A DNA stretch of 64,000 nucleotides from assembly GCA_958009055.1 (NCBI GenBank), contig OY253651.1:1054001-1118000 (forward strand), in the 5' to 3' direction. This document shows, piece by piece, positions 41,168 to 53,613 of this stretch (position 1 is its first letter; every line of letters begins with the position of its first letter). The translations under genes and the position numbers were made by a program. This stretch comes from Choricystis sp. odSpoLacu1. Lineage: Eukaryota; Chlorophyta; Trebouxiophyceae. The notes under the pieces were generated by a model. It saw nothing but the letters and a program-made list of their open reading frames with translations. It searched no databases and was not told the DNA's origin.

Positions 41168-43977
41168 TCACGCCGGCGCGGCCCCTGCGCCCGGCGCGCC
41201 CGACCCAGCGCGCACAAACACGGGAAGCTTGAGCAGGGGCGCCGGGTACGCCCTCAGCCAGCGCCCCCCCTCCAGCACGGGGGAGTCGGACCCTGCGTCG
41301 GAATCCCGCCAGTGGCCGGGGGGGAGGTAAATGTCGCGTGCGACCGCGCCGCGGTCGACGACAGGAGCAACAATGACGTCCTCACCCAACGCAAACGCGT
41401 CATCCACCGCGTGCGTCGCTTCATCCTCCGGCGCCAGCCACCACAGGGGCCGAGCCATGGGGGCCAGGGTGGACGCGGCTTCATCGGCCAGGGCGTGGAG
41501 GAGGGGGGCAAAGCGCGCGCGCGTGGCGAGTGTCGCGGCCACCGCGTCGCTCGCTTCCGCCGAGCAGTCCCACGGCGGGATGGAGAACTGGATGGCGGGC
41601 ATGAGGGCGTTGGCTTGGGCCCACCTCACCATGAGCTCGGTGTCGGGTCTGCGGCCAAAGTAGGCGTTGCCGCCGACCTGTGGGTTGGAAGGGAGGGTGG
41701 GGGTTGAAAAGGCGTGTTTGTTGTGTCTCATTCGACACCACCCCCCCCCAACCCCCCTTTTCCTCTCTCTTTCTCCACCTCCTCACCATGTCAGGCAGCG
41801 TGAAAGGGTACCCCGCCAGCCCGGAAGCGAGCAGGGTGGGGATGAGGGATTTCAGGCCGTTGGCGACGTCCCACGTCGAAAAGCGGTCCCCCATCCGCGT
41901 CAACAACGCGACGTCCTGCGTCCTGTGCCCGGTGCGCACCTCGGACACGCCCCCCGCAAACCGACCCGCCACCTCGCGCACATACAGGCGGGTGTAGTGG
42001 GCGGGGTGGGCCAGCGCGGCGCGCGACGCGAAGCGCGGCGACGCGGGCAGGAAGCAGGGCTCCCCCGCGTCAAACTTGAAGCCGTAGACGCCGGTGCCGG
42101 CCTGCAGACGGTGCAGGCGGTGCGTGAACCAGGCGACGGCGGCGGGGTTTGTCACGTCGAGGGCGACGACGGGGGCCGCGTTCCACCACCTGAAAAAGCC
42201 GCGCTTCAAAAACCAGGGGGGGCGAGCGGCGCCCGACTCCACAAAGAAGCCGCGCTCCTTGCCCTCAGCGTAGGCGACAGATCGTTCCTCGACGAACGGC
42301 ATGACCCAGACAGTGACTTTGAACCCCAGGGCGGTTAATTCTTGCACCATGGCGCGCGGATCAGGGAACTTGGTCTTGTCAAAGGTGAGGTCGCCGTAGG
42401 CAGACTGCCAGCGGTCGTCGATCTCGAGCTATGTGGGAGGGCGGGGGAAGCGGTGAGAGGAAGAAAAAAGGAGCGACCTGATAAAAACCGCAAACACACA
42501 CTCCCTCTTCCCCACTACTCACCACGCTGCGCGGCAGCCCACGCTCCACAATATCGCGCGCGTACGCCAGCACGTCCGCCTGCGTCACCCTCGAAAAGTA
42601 GCGGGCCCACGTGGTCCAGATGGGGGCTTCTAAAACGTCGCGCGAGGGGGCGTGCCCGGGAGGGATGAGCGGTTTCAGTCCCGCCACTGCCGCCTCCCTG
42701 GCGTCGCCCGCCGCACACACAGCAGCGCGCATGGTCAACCAGCCCGATTGGGAAGGCGCGTGGTTGGAGGCGTCCGCGCCGTCGGCGTCAACAGCGGGCG
42801 CGCCTGCCGCGGCGGCCAGCGCTGCAGCCGCGCCACCCGCCGCCGCTGCAGCCGCCACCGCCAGCGCGCCCTCCAAGCTCCCACCCTGCTCCCCGTCAGC
42901 GGGGACCAGCCAGTCGGCCAGCGGGTGGGACACGCGGGGGCAGCGGTAGGTCGCGCGCGCCTGCAGCCTCAGCTGGCCGTCGCCGCGGCCGCGCCGTGTG
43001 GCGGCGCCGCCCGCCTCGCGCGGCAAGTACTCGCGCGCCATGTTTTGGACGCCCACCCCCCACGACCGTTTCACACCCCCCGTGGCGGCGTGGCCGGCGC
43101 CGGGGAGGCCGGCGTCGGCGGTGGAGCCACCGCCGCGCGCGGTCAGAGAGGGAGCGTTTAAGCCCACGTGCAGAAAGGGCGTCTCATCATCCGCCACCAC
43201 CAGCACCCCGTTGGACGTCACCCACTGAGCGACGGTGAGTGTGTTGAGCCCTGTGGGTCCGTTGTCGTGGGGAATCAGGGGCCCTGTCTCCAAGCACGCC
43301 CTGTCAGCCGGCCACAGCTGGCGCATCATGTGGGGGCCGCCATACCACCGCCCCGCGGACGCCAGGTCGAAGCGCAGTTCTGCCATCTCCAGGGAGGGGC
43401 GGGTGGAGGAGGTGGGGGTGGTGGGCGCGCGGGGGACGGAGGCTTCTAACACGACACCGCGCGTGAGGCCCCGCGTCCAGGCTTCGGTGCCGGGGAGCAG
43501 GGCGCGCAGGCGAGCTGAAATGCTGCCGTCTGCAGCGGTCCACACGACGGTGGCGTCGGCCAGGGACGTGGAGCCGGGTGCGCGCTCGACGTGGGGCGCC
43601 GCACCGCGCCCGGACCGGCGCGCCAGGGTGACGTGCCCCGTGACGGCCACGCCTCCGTCGGGGGCGGTGAGTGCGAATGCGCCGTCTGGGCCGACCAGGA
43701 GGGCGACGCCGTCGGGAGTGGCGCCGACGCGGAGCCATGCCGCGCCATTGGCACGGCTGTCTGCGTCAGCGTGGGAGGTGGCGCCGCCGCGGGGGGTGGG
43801 GGCGGGGCCCACGCCCCCACCATGCGCCGGAGGCAGGCGTGGCACTGAAGCCACCGCGGCCACGCGGACGGAGGCGCGGGCGGGAGGGCGGCGCGGGCGG
43901 GAGGGCGCGGTGAGGGCGGCGGGAGCACGAGCCGATGCAACGCGGCCGGGCGCCACGCTGAACGCTGCCGCAGTCAT
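41168..43977 (-). CDS. Glycoside hydrolase family 31 (MYORG-like alpha-glycosidase)
   Basis: Retaining alpha-glycosidase. Exons: 42523..43977, 41787..42428 and 41168..41677, 868 residues. The first ~50 residues (Ala/Arg/Pro-rich, no acids) suggest a plastid leader. A beta-sandwich domain precedes the (beta/alpha)8 barrel. Barrel motifs are TWARYFSRVTQADVL, LEIDDRWQSAYGDLTFD, FKVTVWVMPFV, the nucleophile aspartate in GVYGFKFDAGE (about 604) and the acid/base region LTRMGDRFSTWD. GLAGYPFTLPDMVGGNAY and ALMPAIQFSIPPWD follow. The pattern is closest to the MYORG/KIAA1161-like branch rather than to starch-processing glucosidases. Substrate is unknown. Confidence 0.9.
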
Positions 43978-44441
43978 TGGCAGGTTGGAGGGGTGAATGC
44001 GGGGGGGCACGAGTGCGTGCCGTGCGACTAATCCGGTGGGGGGCGGGGACGCACACGCAGGTGTGTTGTGAGGGCCGCCGAGAAGAGAGTTTGTGGGCAG
44101 AGAGAGCCGTGACCTTTTTGCTTTTGGAGCGGTGGTTGACAGCGCACCGCCGCTGCTGACACAGCCACCTCTCCGCCAGGCTAAGGTTCTGGGCGCGCCT
44201 GTGCTTCACCCTGATTTTTGTTTGATCGTTGTGTGGGTGTCGTGTTTGGGCGCGTTTTTTTTTTGTCTCTCTCGAGTGTGTGAGCGCGACGGTCCACAAC
44301 ACCGTGTTGCGGACACACCCGTCGCAAGAGGGCAAAAAAGCTAGGGGGAGGGGCGCGTATCCAAAAACAACGCCCTCTCTCCCCGTCTCTCCCGGGCCCG
44401 TGAGACTCCCTTCTCTGCCCCTGTACGAACCGCCACCCACA
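43978..44441. promoter_or_regulatory. Divergent spacer between GH31 and PYRR
   Basis: 464 bases between opposite start codons, with a T9-10 tract near 44258 followed by GTCTCTCTCGAG. No gene is supported here. Confidence 0.35.
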
Positions 44442-46815
44442 ATGCGCGGGCGCGCCGGCACGCGCGCGCCGCGCTCGCACACAGCACGGCGACACGTCGC
44501 GAGGGTGAGTGGGCTGGGCTGCGACAGTCCCTGCCTGGCCGTCCCACAGTTTTGTGGCGACGTGAAATGCCTGCATTGCAGGCCGCACGCGGGGCGCGGA
44601 GTCTGCGAGGGGCTGCCACACACGCGGTCGCCAGCTTTTTCTTGTGTCGACGGCTGATACATTCCACGCCCCATTCCTTCCCCTCCCCTCTCCCACAGCC
44701 AACCGCCGTGCGTGCGACGGACGACGTGGTGGCACGAGGACCACACGGCAGCGTGACAGGTAAGGAAAAAGAAGAGAAAAAAAGGAGGGGCCTGGCAAAC
44801 ACACGACACCGCCCTCGCCCCCTCACCTCCCTCCCTCTCCCCACACAGCCACCGACCTCCACCACCTCATCGACGCCGCCATCACGTCCCAGGCCTCTGT
44901 CGGCCACACCGCCCCTCACCCATACTCTGGGTGCGTGCTGGCCAGTGGGGCCGGGCGCACGCTCGCGGCGGGGCACACGCGCGGGTGCGGCGCGCGGCCG
45001 GCCGAGCTGACGGCGTTGGATGCAGCCGTCGCTGATGGCGCAGCCCCCTCCCTGACCGGAGGCACCGTCTACCTCAACCTGGAGCCCGTGGCCGGGCGCG
45101 GCGTGGGGGCAGCGCTGAGAGAAGCAGGCATCACTCGCGCCGTCGTTGGCTTGCGTCACCCGCTCGCCTCCCACCGCGGCCGCGGCGTGGCCGAGCTCGC
45201 TGCGGCAGGCATCAATGTGGTTCTCCTGCCTCTCCCCACGCCCGGCAGTGACGACGCGGCAGCAGCGGCAGCAGCTGCCTCTGCCTGGGCAACCGCGTCG
45301 CGGCCGACGCACCCGCCGACCCCCTCCCTGGCCACCGCCGCGGGCGCCGTCCTCGCCTCCAACGAACCCGTGCTGCACCGCGCGGGCACGGGGCGGCCGC
45401 TGGGCCTACTAAAGTACGCGATGACCCTCGATGGCAAGATCGCCACCTCCACCGGCCACTCGTCCTGGGTCTCCTCCCCCGCCTCTCGCGCCCGCGTTTT
45501 TGCTGCGCGCGCCGCCTCCAATGCGGTGGTGGTGGGTGGCAACACGGTGCGGCGGGATGATCCGAGGCTGACGACGCGGGCGGAGGGAGGGCACACACCG
45601 CTGCGGGTCGTGATGTCTCGCACACTCGACCTGCCCCCCGGCGCCGCCCTGTGGCGCACGGCCGACGCCCCCACCTTCGTCGCCACCCAGCGTGGCGCCA
45701 GGCCTGATGTTGTCGCCCGCCTCGCGGTCGCAGGCGTGGAAGTTGTGGAGTTTGATTTTTTGACGCCCGGTGCTGTCGCCGACTGGTGCGCCGCCCAGGG
45801 CCACCTCCAAGTCCTGTGGGAGTGTGGCGGCGTCCTGGCCGCCCCCGCCCTGGCGGACGGCGCCATCCACAAGGTGCTGGCCTTTGTGGCGCCCAAGATC
45901 ATTGGGGGCACGCCGCGCGCGCCGTCGCCGGTGGGGGACCTGGGATTTTATGAGATGACGCAAGCGCTCTCCCTCACAGGGACTGCCTGGTCGCCCACAG
46001 GGCCCGACGTGCTGTGCACGGGGTATTTACCGTCCCCGGGAGGCCCCCTGGCGTTGGATGCGGAGCTGGATGAGGGCCACCGCGCGGCCAGGGGCGCGCG
46101 GTGGCCGGCCGGCGCGACGAGCAGCAGTGGTGGTGGCGACGGAGCGCCCGCCTCCCCTCCCATACCCACCCCCACGCCCTCCACCCTGACGCCACCACCT
46201 CCGCCCATCGATTTTTACAAAGCATGGGACGCGCACGGCGACCTGTCCAACTTTTCGGGGCACGAGGTGCGGCTGCAGCGGGGGCCCGTGCGCCGGAGCG
46301 CGCGCGACGACACGCGCGGCGCCCTCGTGCTGCCACCCGGCCCTCCCATCCCCTGGCCCTCCGTCGAACATTACTACCAAGCCCAAAAGTTTGCGGGCGT
46401 GGAGGCTGCGGCTGGCCTGGTGGCGGCGATTGAGAGTGCAGCCTCACCAGAAGAAGCCGCTCGCACCGGCCGCGCCGCAGCGCGCGACACCCCGCACCTC
46501 GTCCGCCCCGACTGGGATGACGCCAAGCTGGTCGCCATGGAGACCGCCCTGCGCGCCAAGTATGGGGCCCACCCGGGGGCGGCGGCCGAGCTGCTGGCGA
46601 CCGGGCGCGCGCGCGTGCGGGAGGCCGCGCCGTCTGACTTTTATTGGGGCATCGGTGTGGACGGCACCGGCGCCAACCATCTGGGCAGGCTGCTGGAGGA
46701 GCTGCGTGCCGAGCTGGCGGCGGGAGGGGATGTGGCGGCCCCGTTGAGAGTGGCGGAGGAGGAGGCGGCGGGGGCGGGGGTTGTGAGAGAGGCACGAGAG
46801 AGGCACCCGCACTGA
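44442..46815 (+). CDS. PYRR: PYRR: inactive deaminase + RibD reductase + NADAR
   Basis: Riboflavin synthesis: the reductase domain makes 5-amino-6-ribitylamino-uracil phosphate, and the NADAR domain hydrolyses damaged early riboflavin intermediates. Exons: 44442..44504, 44699..44759 and 44849..46815, 696 residues. The N-terminal domain (45-190) has a deaminase fold, but the zinc site is lost: PAEL replaces HAE and LEPVAGRG replaces the PCxxxC motif, as in plant PYRR. The reductase begins near 225 (LKYAMTLDGKIATSTGHSSWVSSP) and has VVGGNTVRRDDPRLT. The NADAR domain begins near 494 (DFYKAWDAHGDLSNFSGHEV, PSVEHYYQAQKFAG, DFYWGIGVDGTGANHLGRLL). This three-domain fusion is a green-lineage marker. 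Confidence 0.96.
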
Positions 46816-46857
46816 TGCAAAACTCAAAGCGAGGCAACAACATTTCCTGACGAGCGT

Positions 46858-46858
<1 letters not shown>

Positions 46859-46911
<53 letters not shown>

Positions 46912-46912
46912 G
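46859..46912. repeat. (GA)n microsatellite
   Basis: Nearly pure GA repeat with one AAA and one CGA interruption, lying between the converging 3' ends of PYRR and the OEP64-like gene. Confidence 0.95.
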
Positions 46913-46958
46913 GGAGAAGCAGGCAGCAACTCCACACACGGACACAATCAAACCTTTC

Positions 46959-49370
46959 TCACACAAACGACCCACTGCCAGACGCCGTCGCCGCCCCGTC
47001 GCCGCCCAACGCCTTCTCCGCTGCGTCCAGGGCAGCCAACTCTCCCCTCGCCTGCCGGTTGCCGGGTTCCAACGCGAGCACATGTTTTAAGTCGGCGCGC
47101 GCGGACGCACCATCCCCCAGCCCCACGCGCGCGGTGCCGCGCCGCAGCAGCGCTTTGGCGGACAGGGAGAGCGCGAGCGACGCGGACGCGGCGCGCTCGG
47201 CTTCTTCGAAGCGCAGCAGTTTCAGGTTGGCGGCCGCCAGGTTGGACTGCGACAGTGCGCAGCGCGGATCCGCGGCGGCTGCCTCCGCATACCGCGCGGC
47301 TGCGGCCTCATAGTCGCCCGCCCGGAAGGCGGCGTTGCCCTCCTCGCGCATGCGCGCCGCGCGTGTGGCGGCGGCGGCCGCCGCCGCCGCGCTCCCTCCC
47401 TTGGAGGGCGTGGCGGGGGGCGACGGCACAGGCGACGTGCCCGAGTCCCCGCTGCCCCGCCCCCGGCCACGGGAAGCGGCCAGGGCGGCGGCGTGTTCTT
47501 CGGCCAGGAGGGGGGCAAAGCGGGCGGCGACGTCGAGCAGGGCGCCGTCTGCGCCCGCCCCTCCCCACAGCGCGACGCAGGCGGGGGGGGCGCCCTTGGC
47601 GACGGTGGGTAGAGGGATGACGACACATGGCAACCCACCAAACGCAGTCACGCAGGCCAGGCCCGCCGCGCCCTGGGCCCATCTCTCCGCGTCGGCGGCG
47701 GGCGCGCCGACCGATGGCGGCGCGCCCGGCAGAGCGGGCGCCACCACGATGGCGCCCGCCCCCAGCACGTGTTTGAGCCCTGCCCCCGCCTCCTCCCACA
47801 CAGCGCGCGCGTCCTCCAGGGCGGCGTCGCCATCCCCCACGGCCGCCACGCCGCGCGGCGCGGGGCGCGGCGCGGTCGCGTCGCCCCCCGCCTTGAGCAG
47901 GGCCCGCCCGTGCGCTTCCAGCAGGTCGGCGCCGCGCAGCGCGTCCGAGGCGCGCCTCATGCCACGCAGGACGGCTCCCGCGGCGGCTTCCTCGGGGGAG
48001 AGGAAGCGGGCGGCTGCCGGGACGGTGTCGCGCAGGTAAGTGGCGATCAACCCTCCCCCCACCATGCCGGGAGCCCACCGCGCAGCCGCCCGCTTGACGG
48101 CGGCCGCCATTTGGGAGGCGCCCGGGCCGGAGCAGCTTTCGAACAGGTCTTCTGCGACGACGACGCGCCCCGGGGGCGGGCGCGGCGCTCCCGGGGCGGC
48201 CCCCGGCAAGCCCAAAGCGGCCGCGGCGGCGGCGACGTCGGCCAGGGAGCGCGCTGCAAGCGTTAGTGAAGCCAGTGGGCCGGCGCCGGGGGGTGCGGGC
48301 GGCGCGCGGGGGCCCGCGCCCGCGGTCGCGCGCAGCGATGCCAACCCCTGCACCGCCGCCTGGGACGCCAGCCCGGCGCCCCCGTCCAGGCCGAGCGCGA
48401 TGTCGGCGACGCCGCCCGCGACTGCCGCCGCGGCACGGGCGCCGGGGCCGCCGAGCGGGGCGCAGCGCGGCCAGGCGGGATTAGGGGTGACACTCGCCGC
48501 GGGCGCCCGCGGAGGAGCCAAGGGGCCACTGGCCAGCTCGTCATCCGTCGCAAACCCTAACACAGTGGCTCCCGCCGCCGCCAGGGCGGCGACGGCAGGG
48601 GCGGGGGCGGCCCCCGCGGACCGCGCGGCGTCGAGCGACGTGCGCGAGTTGCGGAAACCACCAGCAGCGGTGGCTGCTACTGCCACCGCGACGTCTCTGC
48701 TCGACACCGCGCACTCGGGCGCACGCAGCAGGGGGGAGAAGATGGCGGTGCGGCCGTCGAGGGGGCGGGGCGGCGGCGGCTGGGCGCCTTCCGCCACCGC
48801 CACCACCGGCGTCGGCGCCAGCGCCCCCGCCGCGTCCACGTAGCTGGTCAACAGGGCTGCGGACGGCGGCTTCGGTCGCCGGCGGCGTCTGGCTGCCAGT
48901 GCCGCGGCCAGCAGGCCAAGCACAGCGAGCGTGACCGCTCCGACGGGTGTCGGCACGCCGCGAGCAGGGCGCGAGTCGTGGTGACCGCGGCGGCTGTGAG
49001 ACGTGGGCTCGCCGGACGATGGGCCGGCGTCGCCGTCATCGTCGGAGCCGGTGGGCGGGTCGGTGGGCGGGGCGTCGTCCTGTGGGAGAGGAGAAGGTTG
49101 TGGAGGGTCGGCGTGTGCGTTGGTGCAAAGCGCTCTCTCGCGCGCGCCCTGCCTTTCCTTCCCTCACGCTCCCCACTCAGCGTGTGTGCGCACGCTACCG
49201 ATCGGGCGTGCTGAGGACTGCATTGCTGCAGAGAGGACGCGTGGTGGCGGCACACACAAACGCGTGCCGTGAAAAAAACACGTCGATTCCGCGCTCTCTC
49301 TCCCCTCCCGCACGCTTACCTGCACGTCGCCCACGTCCGCGTCAGGTAGCGTGTGAGCTTCCAGCGGCAT
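46959..49370 (-). CDS. OEP64: OEP64/Toc64-like receptor (inactive amidase + TPR)
   Basis: Organelle outer-envelope docking protein for Hsp90-delivered precursors in plants. Exons: 49320..49370 and 46959..49079, 723 residues. Residues 1-55 are acidic and Pro-rich. A membrane segment follows (AVTLAVLGLLAAALAA) with a basic RRRRR flank. The amidase-signature domain keeps the backbone order (ECAVSSRDVAVAVAATA, GGPGARAAAAVAGGVADIALGLDGG) but lacks the catalytic Ser of GGSSGGS, as in Toc64. Three TPR units lie near 590-700 (GNAAFRAGDYEAAAARYAEA, SQSNLAAANLKL, AKALLRRGTARVGLGDGASARAD). The plastid versus mitochondrial location is not decided by sequence. Confidence 0.9.
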
Positions 49371-49478
49371 CTAACTGCCGCGCGTGCGTGTGGAATCGAC
49401 AACGAGGGTCGCAGAAGACGGAGAGTGCCGAAGAAACGAAACACTTCGTTCCTCTCTCATTTTTTCATTCGACGCGCA
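49371..49478. promoter_or_regulatory. 108-base divergent promoter of OEP64-like and importin-9-like genes
   Basis: Start codons are 108 bases apart. The plus side has TTTTTTCATTCGACGCGCA just before the importin start. Confidence 0.35.
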
Positions 49479-52400
49479 ATGGCAGCCACCAGCCACCCGC
49501 CGACCATGCCGACCACCCCGGTCATCACCCTGCTGACAGCGGCGCTCAACGCCGACCCAGCCGCCGAAGCCGACCTGGCCGCGGCCGCGTCGAACCCAGG
49601 TTTCGCCACCGCGCTGCTCGACGCGGCGTCCGCGCCAGGCCTTCCCCATCCCCTGCGTCAACTCGCGGCCGTGATGTTGAAGAAAGTCATCAGAGAGCGC
49701 TACAGCGGGGATGATGGTGCAGAGGTGAGAGGAAAAAAGGGGCAACGTTGCGCGCGCGACGGTTTCGCATCCAAGATGCCTCCACTCAACCCACCCTCCC
49801 CACACCACTCAGCTGTCCCCCGACGACAAAGCCGCCCTGCGCACCCGCCTGCTGCCATCTCTAAACGAACCCGACTCCCGCCTGCGCACCGCGCTGGGCG
49901 GGGCGGTGGCGGCCGCCGCCGCCGCCGACGGCGGGAGCGACTGGCCTGATCTTCTCCCCTCCCTGGCCGCCCTGGCGGCCGACGCGGCCCACCCCGCCGC
50001 CGCGGCGGGGGCGGTGCGCGCCCTGGCGTCTGTGGCGGAGGACGCGGACGCTGACGCGGCGGCAGCGGCTGCCCCCGTGCTGCTGCCCGCCCTGTTCCGC
50101 ATTGTATCACGCGCCGCCACCGCGGGCGCCGACGCCGCCACCCGGCGCCGGGCGGTGGGGGTGGGGCGCGCCCTGCTGGACGCGCTGGCGGTGGCGGGCG
50201 GGGGGGCGGGGGGCACGGTGGACGCCGCGCTGGCGCCCTGGTTCACAACCCTGGCCTCCGCTCTCTCCGAACCCATCCCCTCCGACACTCCCGACGCCGC
50301 CGCCAACGCGTGGGGCCTCAAACTGGAGGCCCTGCGCTTTGTGTCGCGCGCGCTGGCCGCGTTTGGGCGGGCGGCTGCTCCTGCTGCGCCGCCAGTGCTG
50401 GCCGCTGCGTGGGCGCTGCTCTCTGCCACTGCCCCCGTCCACGCCAAAGCCACCGCTGCTGCCTCTTCCGACCCCGGCTACGACAGTGACGGCCGCGAAG
50501 TCTCCCCGGCCGCGACCCTGGCCGCCGCCCTGGACCTGATGGCGCAGGCGGCCTCCGACAGACGCACCGCGCGCGCACTGGCCGACGGCGGAGCGATTGA
50601 CCTCCTGCGAAGCGCCACCACCGCGGCCGTCCTTCCCGGCGACGTCGTCACCACCTGCGTCGACGACCTGGACGCTTGGGTGGAGGAGGAGGAGGATGGG
50701 TCTGTCGCGGGGCCACGGGCAGCCGCCGAAGCTCTCGCGTATGAACTGACCGCGGGCGACGCCGCGCGCGGCGCCGGCCCCCTCGCCTCCGCCGTCGCCC
50801 GCTCCCTGGCCGACGCGGACGCCGCCCGCGACGCCGGCGATCCCGACTGGTGGCGGCTGCGGGAGGCGGGGCTGGCGCTGCTGGCGGCGGCGGCGGACGG
50901 CGTCGCTGGCGGGGGCGGCCCCGCCGCGTGTGCCGCTGTCGGCCTGCCGCTTGATGCGCTGACTGATTCCCTCCTCACCCGGGACACCGCCCACGGCGCC
51001 CCTCCCTTCCTGACGGGCACAGTGCTGACGCTGTTGGCTCGCCTGCCGCCGACCTGCCTGGGTGAAGCGCGCGTGGCGGCTGCGCTGGCGGCCGCGGCGG
51101 CGTCGCTCGGGCGCTCTGCCCCCGCTACGCTCGGCGGTCTGCGCGTCGTCACGGCCCACGCGGCCGCGTCCCCGCCGCCCGCCCTGGAGGCGGCCCTGCC
51201 GGCGCTGACAGCCGGCCTAGATGTCCTGCTATCCAGCGGCGGCGAGGGCGGCCTGGCGGCCGCGCTGGAGGCGGCCGCAGCTCTCACGCGTGGCGCGCGC
51301 GGCGCGTGTGCTCCCTGGGCCTCCTCCGCCGCGCGCGCCTGCTTGGCCATCTGGGGCGACCGCGTGGCCGACCCCCTGCTGGCGCCCGCCGCGGCAGACG
51401 TCGTGCTGGAGCTGGCGCGGGCGGGTGGAGCGACCGCGGAGGCGGCTTATGGGGCGGCCCTCCCCGCGCTCGCCACCGTTCTCCGAGACCCACGAGCGGC
51501 AGGCGCGACCGCGGTCGCGGCCGCCCTCGACCTCGCAGCATCCCTGCTGGCGCACGCGCCTCCTGCCGCCGCGGGCGCTGCCCACGCCGCCCTGACACCG
51601 CCCGCTCTGGCGCTGCTTGGGGGTGGCGGCGGTGGCGGCGCTGCCGTCGCCGCGGCAGCGTGTGATTATGTTCGCGCTCTCGCGCGAGCCGGTGGCCCCG
51701 CCTTACTGGCCTCCGACGGCGCCCTGGATGCTCTCACAGCCCCCCTGCTGGCGTTGCTGACCCCTGGCTCCGACGATGCGGCGGCGGAACGCGTCGCCCC
51801 CGCGCTCTCCTCCATCCTGCGCCGCGCGCCGCCCGCGTCCGCTCCCGCCCTGGCGCGCGCCTGCCTGCTGGCCGCCGCCCACCGCATCGCCACCCCCACG
51901 TCGCCCGCCCTGGCGGCCGACCTGGTGGGTTTGTTGGCGCGGGGGGTGTTGGCCGACGAGGCGGGGGCGGTGGAGGCGCTGGCGACTCGGCCCGCGCCCG
52001 CCAACTCCCCGCCGCCCGCCCCCAGCGCGCCGCCTCCCGCCACCCTGCTGCACGCGGCGATCGCAGCCTGGACCATCGCCCAAGCGGATGTGTGCTGCGC
52101 GCACGAGATCACGGTGGCGACGGCGGGACTCGGCGCCCTCTTGACGGCAGGCAGTGCCGCCGCCGCGACCCTCGCCACCGTTCCCGTGCGCGGCGCCCGC
52201 CTGGACGATGGCCCGGGCATCCGCACCCGGGCCCGGGCCCGGGCGGCTGCCGAGTCCTGGAGTGTCGTGGGAGCGCTGTGCAAGATTGTGGAGTTGATGG
52301 CTGACGCTGTGGTTGAATCAGCCGAAGGCAACGGCGATACCGCCGCCGCCGACGACGGCTGGGCCACCGCGTCCGATGATGACGACGCCTCGGATGGGGG

Positions 52401-52692
52401 CGCCTCCGCCGCTGGCTCCCTGGCCGCCGCCCTGGCGGCCGGGGCGGAGGACATGGCCGCCGCGCGCGCGTGGGCGGACGACGACGACGATGACGCGGCG
52501 GCGGACGCGGCCGACGCGGACGCCGACGGCGACCCCCTGGCGTCCACGTCCCCGGGAGCTGTGGCGGCGGACGCGCTGCGGGCGGCGGCGGCCGCGGATG
52601 GACCGGGGCTGGCGGCGGTGGTGGGGGGGTTGGCGCCGGGGCGGCAGCGCGCGGTGGAGCGCGTATTGCGGGGGCCCCCGCAACAGGCGTGA
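49479..52692 (+). CDS. IPO9: Importin-9-like karyopherin
   Basis: Importin-beta superfamily receptor; importin-9/Kap114 carries histones and ribosomal proteins. Exons: 49479..49724 and 49813..52692, 1041 residues. The N-terminal domain has HPLRQLAAVMLKKVIRERY, LSPDDKAALRTRLLPSLNEPDSRLRTALG and WPDLLPSLAAL. HEAT-like helices run throughout. The C-terminal acidic insert WADDDDDDAADAADADADGDPL (about 965) corresponds to the acidic loop near the end of importin-9. Choice of importin-9 over importin-4/5 rests on this loop and on the region TASDDDDASD near 845. Ala content is very high. Confidence 0.8.
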
Positions 52693-52865
52693 GAGGGGAG
52701 AGTTTTTTTCTTTCTTTCGAAAAAAAACAACGCACACTTGTGTCACTGTGCATCGAGCACGCCATCTACAATCGAAAAACCGGGCCTCTCTCTCCCTCTC
52801 TCGTGTGTGTTGTTGTGGTGGTGGTGTGACCCTCTTTTTTTTTCTCATCGCTCACCACTTTTTCT

Positions 52866-53387
52866 TCACAGCGCCCCCGCCGCTTTCAGCATCGGCACCA
52901 GCTTGCCCGAGTTGGCCAGCGTGGCGACGCCCGGGCCATCGTTGCACCCGCCAATGAACTCGCCGCCAATCCAGGTGGACGGCATGGACGTGCGGTCGGT
53001 TTTGAGGGCGAGCGCCGCGCGGTAAGCGTTGCCGTCCTCCATCTCGTTCAACTCAATCACCGTGTATTTGACGCCCGTCTGGTTCATCACCTCCTTGGCG
53101 CGCTTGCAGAAAGGACAAGTCGACCAAGAATACATCAAAACCTTGTTCTTGGCGATCTGGGCGTCCACTTTCGGCAGATAAGCTTCAGCCGTAGCCTGGC
53201 CGCCGCCCTGCTGGATGGCCAGCGCCTTCTTGCCCGCATTCAGGGGAGAGTTCTTCAGCGCCACAGTAATCGAGTTGATCAGCTTCTCGCCAAAGCTGCC
53301 GGACGCCTCGGCGCGCGGCGCGCGCGGGCCGGTGCGGCCCGTGCGCGTCGGCAGGCGGGTCGGGGGGCGGGTCAGGGAGGCGCGCAT
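52866..53387 (-). CDS. GRX: Glutaredoxin, class I CPFC type, organellar
   Basis: Thiol-disulfide oxidoreductase using glutathione. Single exon, 173 residues. The N-terminal ~30 residues (MRASLTRPPTRLPTRTGRTGPRAPR) form a plastid-type leader, followed by a helical spacer. The active site is STCPFCKR (Cys 91 and 94). TSMPSTWIGGEFIGGCNDG holds the cis-Pro TMP-like motif and the GSH-binding GGCND. A plant-like C-terminal Cys-containing sequence is not present. Confidence 0.96.
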   Translation of the reverse strand: MRASLTRPPTRLPTRTGRTGPRAPRAEASGSFGEKLINSITVALKNSPLNAGKKALAIQQGGGQATAEAYLPKVDAQIAKNKVLMYSWSTCPFCKRAKEVMNQTGVKYTVIELNEMEDGNAYRAALALKTDRTSMPSTWIGGEFIGGCNDGPGVATLANSGKLVPMLKAAGAL

Positions 53388-53613
53388 TGTGTGAATGTCT
53401 GTGTGCTGGTGGGCGTGGAGACGTGTGGACGGTTGAAGCACGCGCGGGCGCAGAGGGATCGGGTGTTGGAGGGTTGTGGCGACGCAAGAGAGTGTCGTCG
53501 CCGCTGTGTCACTCTCTTCCGCAGTGCAGCGCGGAGGTGTTTTGCACGCGCGCGTCTCTTCTCCTTGCCCCACACTGACACGCGTCTTGCGCCAGCGTTT
53601 CCACCTCCTCACC

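Noticed and set aside
49906..52692. Importin-9-like gene starting at a GTG
   Set aside because: An upstream exon 49479..49724 with an ATG, the importin N-terminal domain and a clean intron supplies the start.
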